DNA of 64,000 nucleotides from Blautia parvula (GCF_020215665.1 NZ_CP084061.1:3518501-3582500); one strand, 5' to 3'; counted from the first letter of the stretch, positions 1-8,675 are shown. Notes: generated from the sequence alone by a model not told the origin. Translations and numbers: made by a program.

Positions 1-774
1 CACTGACAGTGCCGCTGCAAAATTCCAGTCAAAGATAAACATAGTCTGTTGATAAATCATATTTGTCATGACCATTACCTTTCCGCCGCCAAGCATCACC
101 GGCACCATAAAAGCTGCTGTATTCAGTGCAAACACTAAGAGTGCGCCGGATACAATACCCGGGGATGTAAGAGGGAGTGTCACCTTGAAAAAGGTCTTTA
201 CAAAGCCTGCACCAAATACATAAGATGCCTCCTCCACATACGGGTCCACATTTTCAATCGGGCTTATCATGATCATAGCAAAGTATGGAAGTCCACAATG
301 GATCAATCCCATGATCACACCAACATTACTTCCCAGAAAGTTCTGTGGTTCGGAAATAATATGCAGTGCCTGCAGGATGATGCTGAACACACCGCTCTTC
401 GGCAGAATCGCCATCCATCCAAACATACGAATGGTTATGGATACCCAAAGAGGAAGCACCAGAAATGTTGTTGCAATACTCCTCTTCCAGCCTTTCATAT
501 GGGCAACCTTATAGGCAACCGGATATCCCATAATAATACAAAACACGACTGACCACAGGCTCAGTATAAGTGTCCTTGACAAAACCCCTATATAATACCC
601 ATCCTTAAAAAAGGCCATAAAATACTCTGCTGTATACTCTCCTGTCTCTTTGTCACAGATACTCAGCCACAGCATCCTGCCAAGCGGTATCAGATAAATC
701 ACCATCAAAAAGGCCAGGGGAAGAATAATGTACCACTTATTTACATAGGTCCACTTTTTTTCTTTTTGTTTCAT
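1..774 (-). CDS. ABC transporter permease (PotB/FbpB-like), 3' end outside window
   Basis: Inner-membrane permease of an ABC importer; only the first ~258 codons are in the window and the gene runs off the left edge. The translation starts MKQKEKKWTYVNKWYII, has one N-terminal membrane helix and then several more, and shows the MetI-type pattern of binding-protein-dependent permeases. It lies downstream of the ATPase and solute-binding genes in the same direction, so it completes the ATPase-SBP-permease order typical of polyamine, phosphonate or iron importers; a second permease probably follows outside the window. Start is the ATG at 774, preceded by GGAGGGTGT. Substrate cannot be told from sequence. 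Confidence 0.85.
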   Translation of the reverse strand, partial: MKQKEKKWTYVNKWYIILPLAFLMVIYLIPLGRMLWLSICDKETGEYTAEYFMAFFKDGYYIGVLSRTLILSLWSVVFCIIMGYPVAYKVAHMKGWKRSIATTFLVLPLWVSITIRMFGWMAILPKSGVFSIILQALHIISEPQNFLGSNVGVIMGLIHCGLPYFAMIMISPIENVDPYVEEASYVFGAGFVKTFFKVTLPLTSPGIVSGALLVFALNTAAFMVPVMLGGGKVMVMTNMIYQQTMFIFDWNFAAALSV

Positions 775-845
775 ACACACCCTCCTGTTCTGGTTTCCAC
801 CCGCCCGTCTGATATACAGACGGGAATCGGGCGGAGGGCTGAGTC

Positions 846-1994
846 TTAATTCTTAAACACCTTATTCCAGCGGTCAACAAACTCTGCTCTGTCTTCTTCT
901 GTTATCATCTCCTGGTCAAAGAATATCAGTTTCTGTATCGCCTCTTCACCATATGGCATGAATGGCTGCAGTTCCTCGGGAACTTCGCATTTCCTGTTGG
1001 ATGGTGCATAGAAGTTATTTGTGGCATAAGCGTATTCTGCTTCCACTCCAATCAATTCATTGACCAGTTCATTGGCCAGTTCAGGCACCTTTGTGTTTTT
1101 GGCTACCGCCACATATGTTGGCATTCCCGGAAGACCTTCTTCCAGATCTGCATAAGAGATCTCGTCATGTCCGTCATTGGACAGCATAGCTGTTCGTCCG
1201 TTGGTATGAATAGCGATCACTGCGTCTCCATTGATAAGAGCCGTATCCGTGTCACTATGCTGGGTGGATACCATATATACATTGGGTGCCAGCTCTTCCA
1301 GCTTTTCAAAAACACCGTCCCAGCACGATTTGTCTGTAAGGCTGGTATCAAAAAATGCATGTGCTGCCATTTCCGCCAGTTCGTAGCCGCCGCCAAAAGT
1401 CACGTCGCTGACAATTACTTTACCGGCATACTCCGGATTCCAGAGATCCTTCCAGCTTGTGGGCGCATCGATCAGGTCATTGCGGTAAGCAAAACCCCTT
1501 GTTCCCCAGTTTGTGATAACGCCATATTCATTTTCCTTTGCCTCATCATATAAATCCGGTGCATTAGACATGGCATCATAATCCAGCTCTTTCGTCACAC
1601 CCAGTAATTTTCCGTTCATCATCTCATAATAGTTCACATGCAGGACATCCACAGAAGGGTCATCGCCTTCCGCTTTCAGTTGGGCAAGGGGCGCTGAGCC
1701 AAGCACGATTTCCATGGTGGCTCCGGTCCTCTCCTCAAACGCAGGTTTCACAATATTCCTCAATGTCTCTTCATATGTGCCGCCCCAGGATGTGACTCTT
1801 ACCGTCTGACCTGCAAAAGGTTTTTCGGATGTGGTGTCATCTGCATTGCCGTCTGTTTTTTCACTGCTTTCTGTCGGTTCCTTCGTCTCTGTCTCTGCCG
1901 GTTTCTGTTCATCTTTCCCGGAATTGCCGCCGCACCCTATACATCCCAGGGCCACAGCCGCACTAAGAGCCAGCATTGCCATTTCTCTTTTCAT
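846..1994 (-). CDS. ABC transporter substrate-binding lipoprotein (PotD/SBP_bac_8 type)
   Basis: Extracellular solute receptor for the adjacent ABC importer. It begins with a lipoprotein signal peptide (MKREMAMLALSAAVALGCIGCG, lipobox Cys near residue 20) followed by an acidic, Thr/Glu-rich linker, then the binding domain starting TVRVTSWGGTYEETL, which is typical of the polyamine/iron/thiamine cluster of periplasmic binding proteins. About 382 residues. A longer frame exists upstream, but it would overlap the ATPase gene; the ATG at 1994 has AGGAGG at 2002-2007 and starts exactly at the signal peptide, so it is chosen. Ligand unknown; a spermidine, opine or phosphonate-type compound is possible. 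Confidence 0.88.
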   Translation of the reverse strand: MKREMAMLALSAAVALGCIGCGGNSGKDEQKPAETETKEPTESSEKTDGNADDTTSEKPFAGQTVRVTSWGGTYEETLRNIVKPAFEERTGATMEIVLGSAPLAQLKAEGDDPSVDVLHVNYYEMMNGKLLGVTKELDYDAMSNAPDLYDEAKENEYGVITNWGTRGFAYRNDLIDAPTSWKDLWNPEYAGKVIVSDVTFGGGYELAEMAAHAFFDTSLTDKSCWDGVFEKLEELAPNVYMVSTQHSDTDTALINGDAVIAIHTNGRTAMLSNDGHDEISYADLEEGLPGMPTYVAVAKNTKVPELANELVNELIGVEAEYAYATNNFYAPSNRKCEVPEELQPFMPYGEEAIQKLIFFDQEMITEEDRAEFVDRWNKVFKN

Positions 1995-2061
1995 TTGTGT
2001 ACCTCCTTTGTGGAATTTTATATTTAAAAACTGTATCCTTACAGCTTTTAACCGCATCTCA

Positions 2062-3132
2062 TCAACCCACAAGTACCATTTTCTCCTTATTAAACTGAAC
2101 CTTGACAGCATCCCGGACTTCAGCAAATGCATAATCCGGATGAATTTCGCATTCAAGCGCAATACCACTTGCCAATCTGACTTTATACCTGACTACAGAC
2201 CCGAGGAAATTTCGTTCTTCCACTACGGCATCAAACAGATTCTCTTCTGTGGATTCAACGGGAAAGAGATTGATATTTTCAGGACGGACCAGAATAAACC
2301 TTTTATCCCCCACATGAATCTTCGCAGGTGATATACAGTGCACCAATATACCGTTATGGAGCATAACCTCCACATGCCCCTCTGAAATCTTTTCTACTAC
2401 CCCTTCAAGAAGATTAGCATGACCGATAAAGTCTGCTACAAACTTTGTTTTCGGCATACTGTAAAGCTCTGTCGGAGATGCAAGCTGCTCAATCCTGCCT
2501 TTATTCATAACCGCGATCCAATCTGAGATGGTCAGAGCCTCCTCCTGATCATGAGTCACATAAATGGCAGTGATATTTAACTGTTTTAAAAGATTACGAA
2601 TCTCAATTCGTGTCTGGACTCTCAGTTTTGCATCCAAGTTGGAAAGAGGCTCATCGAACAGCATGATTTTAGGTTCTACCACCATAGCCCTTGCCAGTGA
2701 CACTCTCTGCTGCTGCCCTCCTGATAACTGTCTCGGAAAGCGGTCCTCCACTCCTTCCAGCTGCACAATGGAAAGAACCTCTTCTGCCTTCTTTCTGAGA
2801 ATTTTCTTGTCCTTGATTCCCCTGTTTTTCAAGCCATATACCACATTGCCGTAGACTCTCATGTGGGGAAACAAGGCGTAGTTTTGGAAAACCATGGCTA
2901 TATCCCGCTTATATGGCGGTTTTTCTGTAATTTTCTCCCCGGCTAAAAATACATCGCCTTCTGTGGGTGTAAGCAGACCGGCAATCATACGCAGGGTTGT
3001 TGTCTTTCCGCACCCACTTGGTCCCAGCAGGGAAAGAATATCTCCTTTTTGTATCTGGATATTGATTTTGTCTACTGCCCGGAAGCCTTTATACTCTTTT
3101 ACCAGCTCTTTGAGTTCCAGTTGACTGCTCAT
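2062..3132 (-). CDS. ABC transporter ATP-binding protein (PotA-like)
   Basis: Cytoplasmic ATPase that powers the importer encoded downstream. About 356 residues: nucleotide-binding domain with Walker A (GPSGCGKTTT near residue 40), ABC signature (LSGGQQQRVSLARA near 137), Walker B (IMLFDEPLSNLDA), switch His (VTHDQEEALT), then a C-terminal TOBE/OB domain from about residue 240, the arrangement of PotA, FbpC and related proteins. First gene of the minus-strand operon; an RBS (AGGAGGGAT) precedes the ATG at 3132. The 374-bp region upstream is shared with the divergent dhaK operon, which hints at common control. Confidence 0.92.
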   Translation of the reverse strand: MSSQLELKELVKEYKGFRAVDKINIQIQKGDILSLLGPSGCGKTTTLRMIAGLLTPTEGDVFLAGEKITEKPPYKRDIAMVFQNYALFPHMRVYGNVVYGLKNRGIKDKKILRKKAEEVLSIVQLEGVEDRFPRQLSGGQQQRVSLARAMVVEPKIMLFDEPLSNLDAKLRVQTRIEIRNLLKQLNITAIYVTHDQEEALTISDWIAVMNKGRIEQLASPTELYSMPKTKFVADFIGHANLLEGVVEKISEGHVEVMLHNGILVHCISPAKIHVGDKRFILVRPENINLFPVESTEENLFDAVVEERNFLGSVVRYKVRLASGIALECEIHPDYAFAEVRDAVKVQFNKEKMVLVG

Positions 3133-3153
3133 TTTATCCCTCCTTTATTGGAT

Positions 3154-3463
3154 TATATATGTATATATTTATGTATAGTCCAAATTGTAAGTAATTTCTG
3201 TTGTTATCTTTTTTCGTCCGTTCACAATTACCTTTGATGGTTTTGATTATAGTCACGCCATATGAATTTGTCAATCATTTTTTCATATTTTTTGCAATTT
3301 GTCTACTTATTATCCAACTATTACCTATTTAATGCTGTTTTTTTAGTTTATTTATACGCTCTTTTTCAGTCATATTGATATATACAATTTCATTTTATTT
3401 TATATTCCTATTGTTTTATCAAATCTATTATGCTATAATACCCCCAAAAGATATACATATATA
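3154..3463. repeat. Inverted pair of an identical 13-mer in the divergent promoter region
   Basis: ATATACATATATA occurs at 3451-3463 on the plus strand, just upstream of dhaK, and on the minus strand at 3154-3166, just upstream of the ABC ATPase gene. The rest of 3133-3506 is AT-rich and holds no gene. The pair could be operators for the two GntR-type regulators encoded downstream (YtrA-subfamily sites are short AT-rich palindromes). The low complexity means chance is a real alternative. Confidence 0.35.
3411..3439 (+). promoter_or_regulatory. Sigma-A-type promoter of dhaK operon
   Basis: TTGTTT (3411-3416), a 17-bp spacer, and a perfect TATAAT (3434-3439). This predicts a transcript start near 3446 and a leader of about 60 nt that contains the 13-mer ATATACATATATA, so a repressor bound there would sit at or just after the start site. 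Confidence 0.65.
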
Positions 3464-3506
3464 CATTTGATTAAATTTGTATACTTCTATGAAAGGAGAC
3501 GGTCTT

Positions 3507-4508
3507 ATGAAAAAAATCATTAACGATCCATTTAACTTCGTCGACGAGTCAATGGAGGGAATCCTTGCAGCCCACAGCAATCTTTTGAAGGCAGCAGAAG
3601 GAAATGTAAGGGCGATTGTCCGGGCTGACGCACCTGCAGCCCATAAAGTAGCTGTTGCCACAGGGGGCGGATCAGGCCACCTGCCTGTATTTCTGGGTTA
3701 TGTAGGAAGAGGCATGGCAGATGGATGCGCCGTGGGCAATGTCTTTTCTTCTCCCACCTCATCACAGATGAAACAGGTAACAAAAGCAGTGGACAGCGGC
3801 AGAGGGGTTCTCTACATCTACGGACGATATCAGGGCGACATGATGAACTTCGATATGGCTGCAGAGGACTGTGCGGAGGACGGCATTGAGGTCCAAACGG
3901 TTCTGGTCACTGATGATGTAGCCTCTGCCCCCCGGGAAGAATGGCAAAAGAGGCGAGGCGTGGCCGGTTTGTTTTTTGCTTACAAAATAGCCGGTGCGAA
4001 AGCGGAAACCGGATCCGATCTGTCATCTGTCAGGACTGCTGCGGAAAAAGCCGTCTCCAATATGAGAAGTATGGGAGTTGCACTTGGTTCCTGTACACTT
4101 CCCACAGTAGGCAGACCTACCTTTTCCGTCTCAGATGATGAAATGGAAATTGGTATGGGTATCCACGGAGAGGCAGGCGTACAACGCTGTAAACTTGAAA
4201 ACGCTGATCAGATTGCAGCGACTCTGGTTGATTATGTGGCAGAGGATCTGCCTTTTTGCAAAGGAGACGAAGTGGCTGTATTGGTAAACAGTTTAGGCGG
4301 CACCCCTCTGGAGGAGCTTTATATACTGTATCGGGAAATCAACCGGTTACTCACTGAAAGAGGCATTCAGATATACCGCCCTTATGTCGGACGATATGCT
4401 TGCTCAATGGAAATGCCCGGTGCGTCCCTGACCCTTATGAAACTTGATGACGAGCTGAAGGAACTGTTGGATGCCCCTGCCGAGACACCTTTTTTTGTAC
4501 AGAATTGA
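3507..4508 (+). CDS. dhaK: Dihydroxyacetone kinase family, DhaK subunit
   Basis: Substrate-binding subunit of a two-protein ketose kinase of the dihydroxyacetone kinase family. 333 residues, the usual DhaK length. By comparison with E. coli DhaK, the three catalytic residues are kept: His58 in GGGSGH, Asp111 in YQGDMMNF, and His220 in GMGIHGEAG, the His that binds the substrate covalently. The loop after the first His reads GHLPVFLGYVG where E. coli has GHEPMHCGYIG, so Glu57 and His60 (E. coli numbering) are replaced by Leu and Phe; the true substrate may be another short ketose. Start chosen at the ATG at 3507 with AAAGGAG upstream. dhaL follows 12 bp later. No DhaM gene is nearby. Confidence 0.9.
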   Translation: MKKIINDPFNFVDESMEGILAAHSNLLKAAEGNVRAIVRADAPAAHKVAVATGGGSGHLPVFLGYVGRGMADGCAVGNVFSSPTSSQMKQVTKAVDSGRGVLYIYGRYQGDMMNFDMAAEDCAEDGIEVQTVLVTDDVASAPREEWQKRRGVAGLFFAYKIAGAKAETGSDLSSVRTAAEKAVSNMRSMGVALGSCTLPTVGRPTFSVSDDEMEIGMGIHGEAGVQRCKLENADQIAATLVDYVAEDLPFCKGDEVAVLVNSLGGTPLEELYILYREINRLLTERGIQIYRPYVGRYACSMEMPGASLTLMKLDDELKELLDAPAETPFFVQN

Positions 4509-4520
4509 AAGGAGATACCC

Positions 4521-5156
4521 ATGAAAAACCAATTATCCACAGAAGATATCCGTCAGATGATGCTTCAACTCAGCGATCATATGATATCCGCGGAAACCAT
4601 GCTCACAAATTTGGATTCTGCCATCGGAGACGGCGACCTGGGCATGACCATGGTAATAGGCTTCACGGAAATCAAACAGAGAATACTTGGAGAGAGCTTC
4701 GGGTCTATTTCAGAGCTCCTGCTCTCCTGCGCAGATGCCTTTTCCCAAAAAGCAGCATCTACATTTGCCACCCTTTTGATCTCCATGATGAAGGCAGCTG
4801 GAAAAGAGGCAGAGGCCCTGACCTTTGTCGACACTCCAAAAGCCGCACAGTTGTTTGATGCGGCAGTTGCCAGTGTACAAAAAAGAGGAAAAGCGCAGCT
4901 TGGCGACAAGACCCTTCTGGATGCACTGATACCGGCCGCTGATTCCCTGCGCTGCTCATCCGAATCAGGGCTGCTCCTTCCGGAAGCTGCCCTGCGTGCT
5001 CAGGAGGCTGCCTCTGCCGGGGCAGAAAAAACAATAAACATGAAAGCCAGAACCGGGCGCTCCGGGTATCTAGGGGACAGAACAATCGGGCAGAAAGACC
5101 CCGGTGCCGCTGCAATCGTTTTAATTCTTCAATCCTTTACGTCATACATCGTATAA
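4521..5156 (+). CDS. dhaL: Dihydroxyacetone kinase family, DhaL (nucleotide-binding) subunit
   Basis: Nucleotide-carrying subunit that phosphorylates the ketose held on DhaK. 211 residues, all helical, as expected of DhaL. The Mg-binding Asp set is present in LDSAIGDGDLG (Asp32, Asp37, Asp39), though the His that usually follows (GDGDHG) is Leu here. The C-terminal signature ARTGRSGYLGDRTIGQKDPGA is clear. In PTS-dependent systems ADP on DhaL is recharged by DhaM; none is encoded in the window, so a distant DhaM or direct ATP exchange must be assumed. RBS AAAGGAG; 12 bp after dhaK. Confidence 0.9.
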   Translation: MKNQLSTEDIRQMMLQLSDHMISAETMLTNLDSAIGDGDLGMTMVIGFTEIKQRILGESFGSISELLLSCADAFSQKAASTFATLLISMMKAAGKEAEALTFVDTPKAAQLFDAAVASVQKRGKAQLGDKTLLDALIPAADSLRCSSESGLLLPEAALRAQEAASAGAEKTINMKARTGRSGYLGDRTIGQKDPGAAAIVLILQSFTSYIV

Positions 5157-5171
5157 GCAGAAGAAAATACA

Positions 5172-5199
5172 GAAAGGTTCCGTTTATGCGGAACCTTTC
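5172..5199 (+). other. Perfect 11-bp stem-loop between dhaL and the MATE gene
   Basis: GAAAGGTTCCG (5172-5182) and CGGAACCTTTC (5189-5199) form an uninterrupted 11-bp stem with a 6-nt loop. No T-tract follows; the ribosome site GGAGG of the MATE gene starts 9 nt later. It is therefore more like an intergenic processing or stability element, or a weak attenuator, than a normal terminator. Confidence 0.6.
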
Positions 5200-5220
5200 C
5201 CGAAGACGGAGGTAATGAAT

Positions 5221-6579
5221 ATGAGACAGGTTTCTGCAGAGAGTATGGGAACCCGGCCTTTACTGCCGCTTATTCTGACACTGTCATCTCCCATTATGCT
5301 CTCTTTACTCGTGCAGTCCTTATATAACATCATTGACAGTGTATATATATCTCACTATGACAGCAACGGCCTGACAGCCTTATCTCTGGCGTTTCCTGTG
5401 CAGACCCTGATTACCGCTGTGGCATCAGGAACCGGTGCCGGCACTAATATAATAATTGCAAAAGCATTAGGTGCAAATGATAAAAAAAATGCATCCTCCA
5501 CTGCATTTAACGGGTTTGTTTTGTCATTGATTAATTGGAGCTTTTTTGTTATAATAGGCATACTGATTTTAGAACCATATTTTTCCATTTTTACAGCCAA
5601 CACAGAAGTGGCTTCTTTGGGGCTTAAATATTTAAACATTATACTTCTCTTCTCAATTGCTCCATTCACTGAAAATGTCGCTGTCAGAATTCTGCAGGCA
5701 ACAGGCAATACTATCCTGCCTATGATATTTCAATCGACTGCTGCCCTGCTGAATCTGATATTAGACCCTGTTTTTATATGGGGATTCGGAGTCATCCCTG
5801 CAATGGGTATTTCTGGGGCTGCAATTGCAACTGTATTATCGCAGTTTCTCTCGGCAACTCTGGCAGTGATTACAGTTTTTTTTAAACAGACTGTTCTGAC
5901 TGTATCATTCCGTATTCCCAGTTTTGATTTGATAAAGGAAATCTTTGTCACGGGGCTTCCTTCTGTATTGGGAATGGCTCTTGTCTCGGCTTATATCTCA
6001 GGGCTCAATGCTGTCCTTGCACGTTTTTCCGAGGATGCGGTATCCTCCCTTGGTATATACTATAAGCTGCAGACCTTTCTGCTCATTCCCACTTATGGCT
6101 TAAATCAGGGAGTAACTCCCATTATGGGATTTAATTATGGTGCGAAAAAATACAAACGCATGTGGTATACTTTATGGTACAGCCTTGCCATATCAACAGT
6201 CACACTTGTTGCAGGTACTCTGTGTTTTTGTCTGTTCACACGGGAAATACTGCTTCTCTTTCACGCTTCGGACAGCCTGATGTACACCGGGATACCTGCA
6301 TTGAGAATCATAAGTACAAGTTTTCCGTTTTTCGGACTGACAATTTTAATGCCTACCCTGTTCCAAAGCACTGGCTATATTCGACAGAATATAATCATAA
6401 CCCTGTTAAGAGAAGTTTTTCTGCTTGTGCCGATCGCCTGGGCATTCTCGCATTTTGGGCTGATATACACATGGCTGACATTTCCCATATCAGAAAGTAT
6501 TGCAGCTTTTCTAACCTGCTATTATACTTATGTGTTGTTCCGGGGACCACTGGCTTACCGGCGTCTGTCCCCCGAATAA
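5221..6579 (+). CDS. MATE-family efflux transporter
   Basis: Twelve-helix inner-membrane exporter of the MATE family (Na+ or H+ antiporter of cationic or toxic compounds). 452 residues, with the usual duplicated six-helix layout and family patterns such as LPLILTLSSPIMLSLLVQSLYNIIDS near the N terminus and GLPSVLGM at the start of the second half. Two ATG codons are possible; 5221 is chosen because GGAGG at 5208-5212 lies 8 nt upstream, against 2 nt for 5215. It follows dhaL on the same strand, so the pathway may produce or need export of a small metabolite; that role is inference. Confidence 0.87.
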   Translation: MRQVSAESMGTRPLLPLILTLSSPIMLSLLVQSLYNIIDSVYISHYDSNGLTALSLAFPVQTLITAVASGTGAGTNIIIAKALGANDKKNASSTAFNGFVLSLINWSFFVIIGILILEPYFSIFTANTEVASLGLKYLNIILLFSIAPFTENVAVRILQATGNTILPMIFQSTAALLNLILDPVFIWGFGVIPAMGISGAAIATVLSQFLSATLAVITVFFKQTVLTVSFRIPSFDLIKEIFVTGLPSVLGMALVSAYISGLNAVLARFSEDAVSSLGIYYKLQTFLLIPTYGLNQGVTPIMGFNYGAKKYKRMWYTLWYSLAISTVTLVAGTLCFCLFTREILLLFHASDSLMYTGIPALRIISTSFPFFGLTILMPTLFQSTGYIRQNIIITLLREVFLLVPIAWAFSHFGLIYTWLTFPISESIAAFLTCYYTYVLFRGPLAYRRLSPE

Positions 6580-6618
6580 TTATGCTGTATTTCATTACAA
6601 TGAAGTGGAGGATTTTTC

Positions 6619-7617
6619 TTGAAATCAACAGATATCGTCATCGATAAATCATCTGACCAGCCTATCTATCAACAGATAGCAGACAGGATCACCCAGTCGG
6701 TGCAAAAAGGATTTTTAAATCCAGGGGACAGACTTCCCACCAGCCAGGATTTCTTCGATAATTACGGCATTGCGCGCGGAACCGTAAAACACGCCTACAA
6801 TATTCTTGAAAAGAACGGAATCGTAACGGTAATTCAGGGCAAAGGCTCTTTTATAAAGGACAAAAACAGCTCTGTTCAAACCATTGACGCAGTAGACCAG
6901 TATCTGGATGAACTGCTGACACTGGGCTTTTCCCTGGATGATATTGAAGGGCTTATCAGCCAAAGATTAAAAGCACTTCAGGACGAACAAAATGTCTTTA
7001 AAATCGCAGTAATGGAAAGCTGTCCGGAACTGCTTGACTGCCTGATCACAGATTTAGAACAGTTTCCCAATACAAAGGTTTATCCTTTCCTGGTAAATGA
7101 TATGGGTGGTAAGCATGCCTTTACACTCCGGGAATATGATTTGATCGTGATAATGGAAAAAAACATACCTCTGTTTCTGGGAACTGAGATTGAACATGAA
7201 ATAAAAAATAAGATTCTGCCCATCTCCACGATCCTGTCTTCGGACACACTTAAACTTCTGGCAAAAATAATCCCCGGAGAGTCAGTAGGAATCTTATGCC
7301 AGACAAAACGTTTCGCAGGGATTTTAAAATGGGAGCTCTCCTCACTGAATGCAATGCTGTCCCCAAAAGAAGTGCTGCTGTACAGTACCTGCTCCGCAGA
7401 CGCTCTGCTTTCCTTTTTAAAAACCAAACGTCATTTGCTCATATCTTCAAGCTATGAACAAAACTGTTCTTCGGAGCAGAAAAAAATACTCCAGGCATAT
7501 GAAGAGAACGGCGGCAGACTTTTACCGGTTCAATATACAATAGACAACGGTTCCGCGCTCTATATTGAGGAGTTTATAAGAAACTATCATTTCTCACATT
7601 ATAATACTTCACGTTGA
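6619..7617 (+). CDS. GntR-family regulator, YtrA-like HTH with unclassified C-terminal domain (copy 1)
   Basis: DNA-binding regulator. Residues 1-80 are a GntR winged helix with the YtrA-type opening (IDKSSDQPIYQQIADRI, GDRLPTSQDF, ARGTVKHAYNILEKNGI, GKGSFI). The remaining ~240 residues are not UTRA, FCD or aminotransferase-like; they look alpha/beta (KIAVMESC, YDLIVIMEK, SVGILC, HLLISSS). The start is a TTG at 6619 with GTGGAG upstream. The next gene begins 14 bp after the stop and encodes a paralogue with the same layout. Probably controls the dhaKL/ABC region; no direct evidence. Confidence 0.78.
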   Translation: MKSTDIVIDKSSDQPIYQQIADRITQSVQKGFLNPGDRLPTSQDFFDNYGIARGTVKHAYNILEKNGIVTVIQGKGSFIKDKNSSVQTIDAVDQYLDELLTLGFSLDDIEGLISQRLKALQDEQNVFKIAVMESCPELLDCLITDLEQFPNTKVYPFLVNDMGGKHAFTLREYDLIVIMEKNIPLFLGTEIEHEIKNKILPISTILSSDTLKLLAKIIPGESVGILCQTKRFAGILKWELSSLNAMLSPKEVLLYSTCSADALLSFLKTKRHLLISSSYEQNCSSEQKKILQAYEENGGRLLPVQYTIDNGSALYIEEFIRNYHFSHYNTSR

Positions 7618-7631
7618 ACAGGGGTATCATT

Positions 7632-8627
7632 ATGAATATCAGTATAGATAAAAACAGTTCTGTACCAACCTATTTACAGATAACAGAACAGATCAAAGAA
7701 AAAATAAGCAGCCGGGAACTAACCCCGGGAGACAGACTGCCCACAGAACGGGAACTGTCCGAGGCGATCCATATTTCAAGAGGTACCATTAAAAGAGCTT
7801 ATGATGAGTTGGGTGATGTAGGGATTCTGGAAAGAGTTCAGGGAAGCGGGACATTCGTTGCCCAACTGCAGGATTTATCCATTTTAGATAACAGTGACAA
7901 AGCAGCCCGGGTAATTGATAAGATGATCACTACCCTTTCCCACATGCATCTTTCCTATAATGAGATGGAGGACCTTATCAACTCAAAGCTTCAGTGGAAA
8001 CGCCAGGAATCCCGTAATATACGGGTAGCTGTCGTGGATTGTAATATGGAGACACTGAGCCTTATCAGCAGCCAGCTCTATAACATCTCCGATGTGGATG
8101 TCACCGAACTGATACTCAGCGACATTGTAAAATCACCGCAGAAGCTTACTTACGGCTATGACCTGATACTCACAACAAAAAACCATTATCTGCAGGTAAT
8201 CGATCTGGCACCTAGCCTCGCCAGCCATGTTATGAAAGTCGCCATTGTACCTTCACAAAAAGTCCAGTATGAGCTGGCCGGTATCCACGAAAATATGTCT
8301 GTCGGAATCTGGTGCATGAGCCAGGAATTTGCCAGTGCAGTCTACGATAATACCATGAGACTTGGCCAGGGAACACCGCGGATTGACTTTCAGCTTGACA
8401 ATGCGCCATACTCTCTGTCCGATTTCCTTGAGGGTAAAGATGTGCTGATCCTTCCATATGATTATCTAAGCGGAAGCAGAACAGATGAACCGGAGGTCAT
8501 CCAAAAATTTATGCAAAGCGGAAAACAGGTGATTTTCTTTGAGTATCACATCGATCAGGGTTCCCTGATCCATATTACACATGAACTGGAATTGTGCCGT
8601 GAAAACAAAAAACCTGTTTCACTGTAG
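7632..8627 (+). CDS. GntR-family regulator, YtrA-like HTH with unclassified C-terminal domain (copy 2)
   Basis: Paralogue of the preceding gene. 331 residues: GntR winged helix (IDKNSSVPTYLQI, PGDRLPTERELSEAI, SRGTIKRAYDEL, GSGTFV) and a ~230-residue C-terminal domain whose blocks line up with copy 1 (IRVAVVDC, GYDLILTTK, MSVGIWCMSQEFA, KDVLILPYDYL, YHIDQGSLI). ATG 7632 is chosen because AGGGG lies 7 nt upstream; an in-frame TTG at 7614 overlaps the previous stop but has no RBS. The tandem pair could form a heterodimer or sense two related ligands. Followed by a strong terminator. Confidence 0.78.
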   Translation: MNISIDKNSSVPTYLQITEQIKEKISSRELTPGDRLPTERELSEAIHISRGTIKRAYDELGDVGILERVQGSGTFVAQLQDLSILDNSDKAARVIDKMITTLSHMHLSYNEMEDLINSKLQWKRQESRNIRVAVVDCNMETLSLISSQLYNISDVDVTELILSDIVKSPQKLTYGYDLILTTKNHYLQVIDLAPSLASHVMKVAIVPSQKVQYELAGIHENMSVGIWCMSQEFASAVYDNTMRLGQGTPRIDFQLDNAPYSLSDFLEGKDVLILPYDYLSGSRTDEPEVIQKFMQSGKQVIFFEYHIDQGSLIHITHELELCRENKKPVSL

Positions 8628-8646
8628 TTCTGCAGTTCTCATCACC

Positions 8647-8675
8647 GAAAGGCGGCTCCTGCCGCCTTTCTCTCA
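8647..8675 (+). terminator. Terminator after the GntR pair
   Basis: GAAAGGCGGC (8647-8656), loop TCCT, GCCGCCTTTC (8661-8670), then a pyrimidine-rich TCTCACTCTCTTT. Closes the dhaKL-MATE-GntR-GntR unit before the DUF305 gene. Confidence 0.75.

Noticed and set aside
3507-4508. Loss of catalytic His56 in DhaK
   Set aside because: On alignment with E. coli DhaK, the His of GGGSGH is present (His58); only the neighbouring Glu57 and His60 positions are changed.
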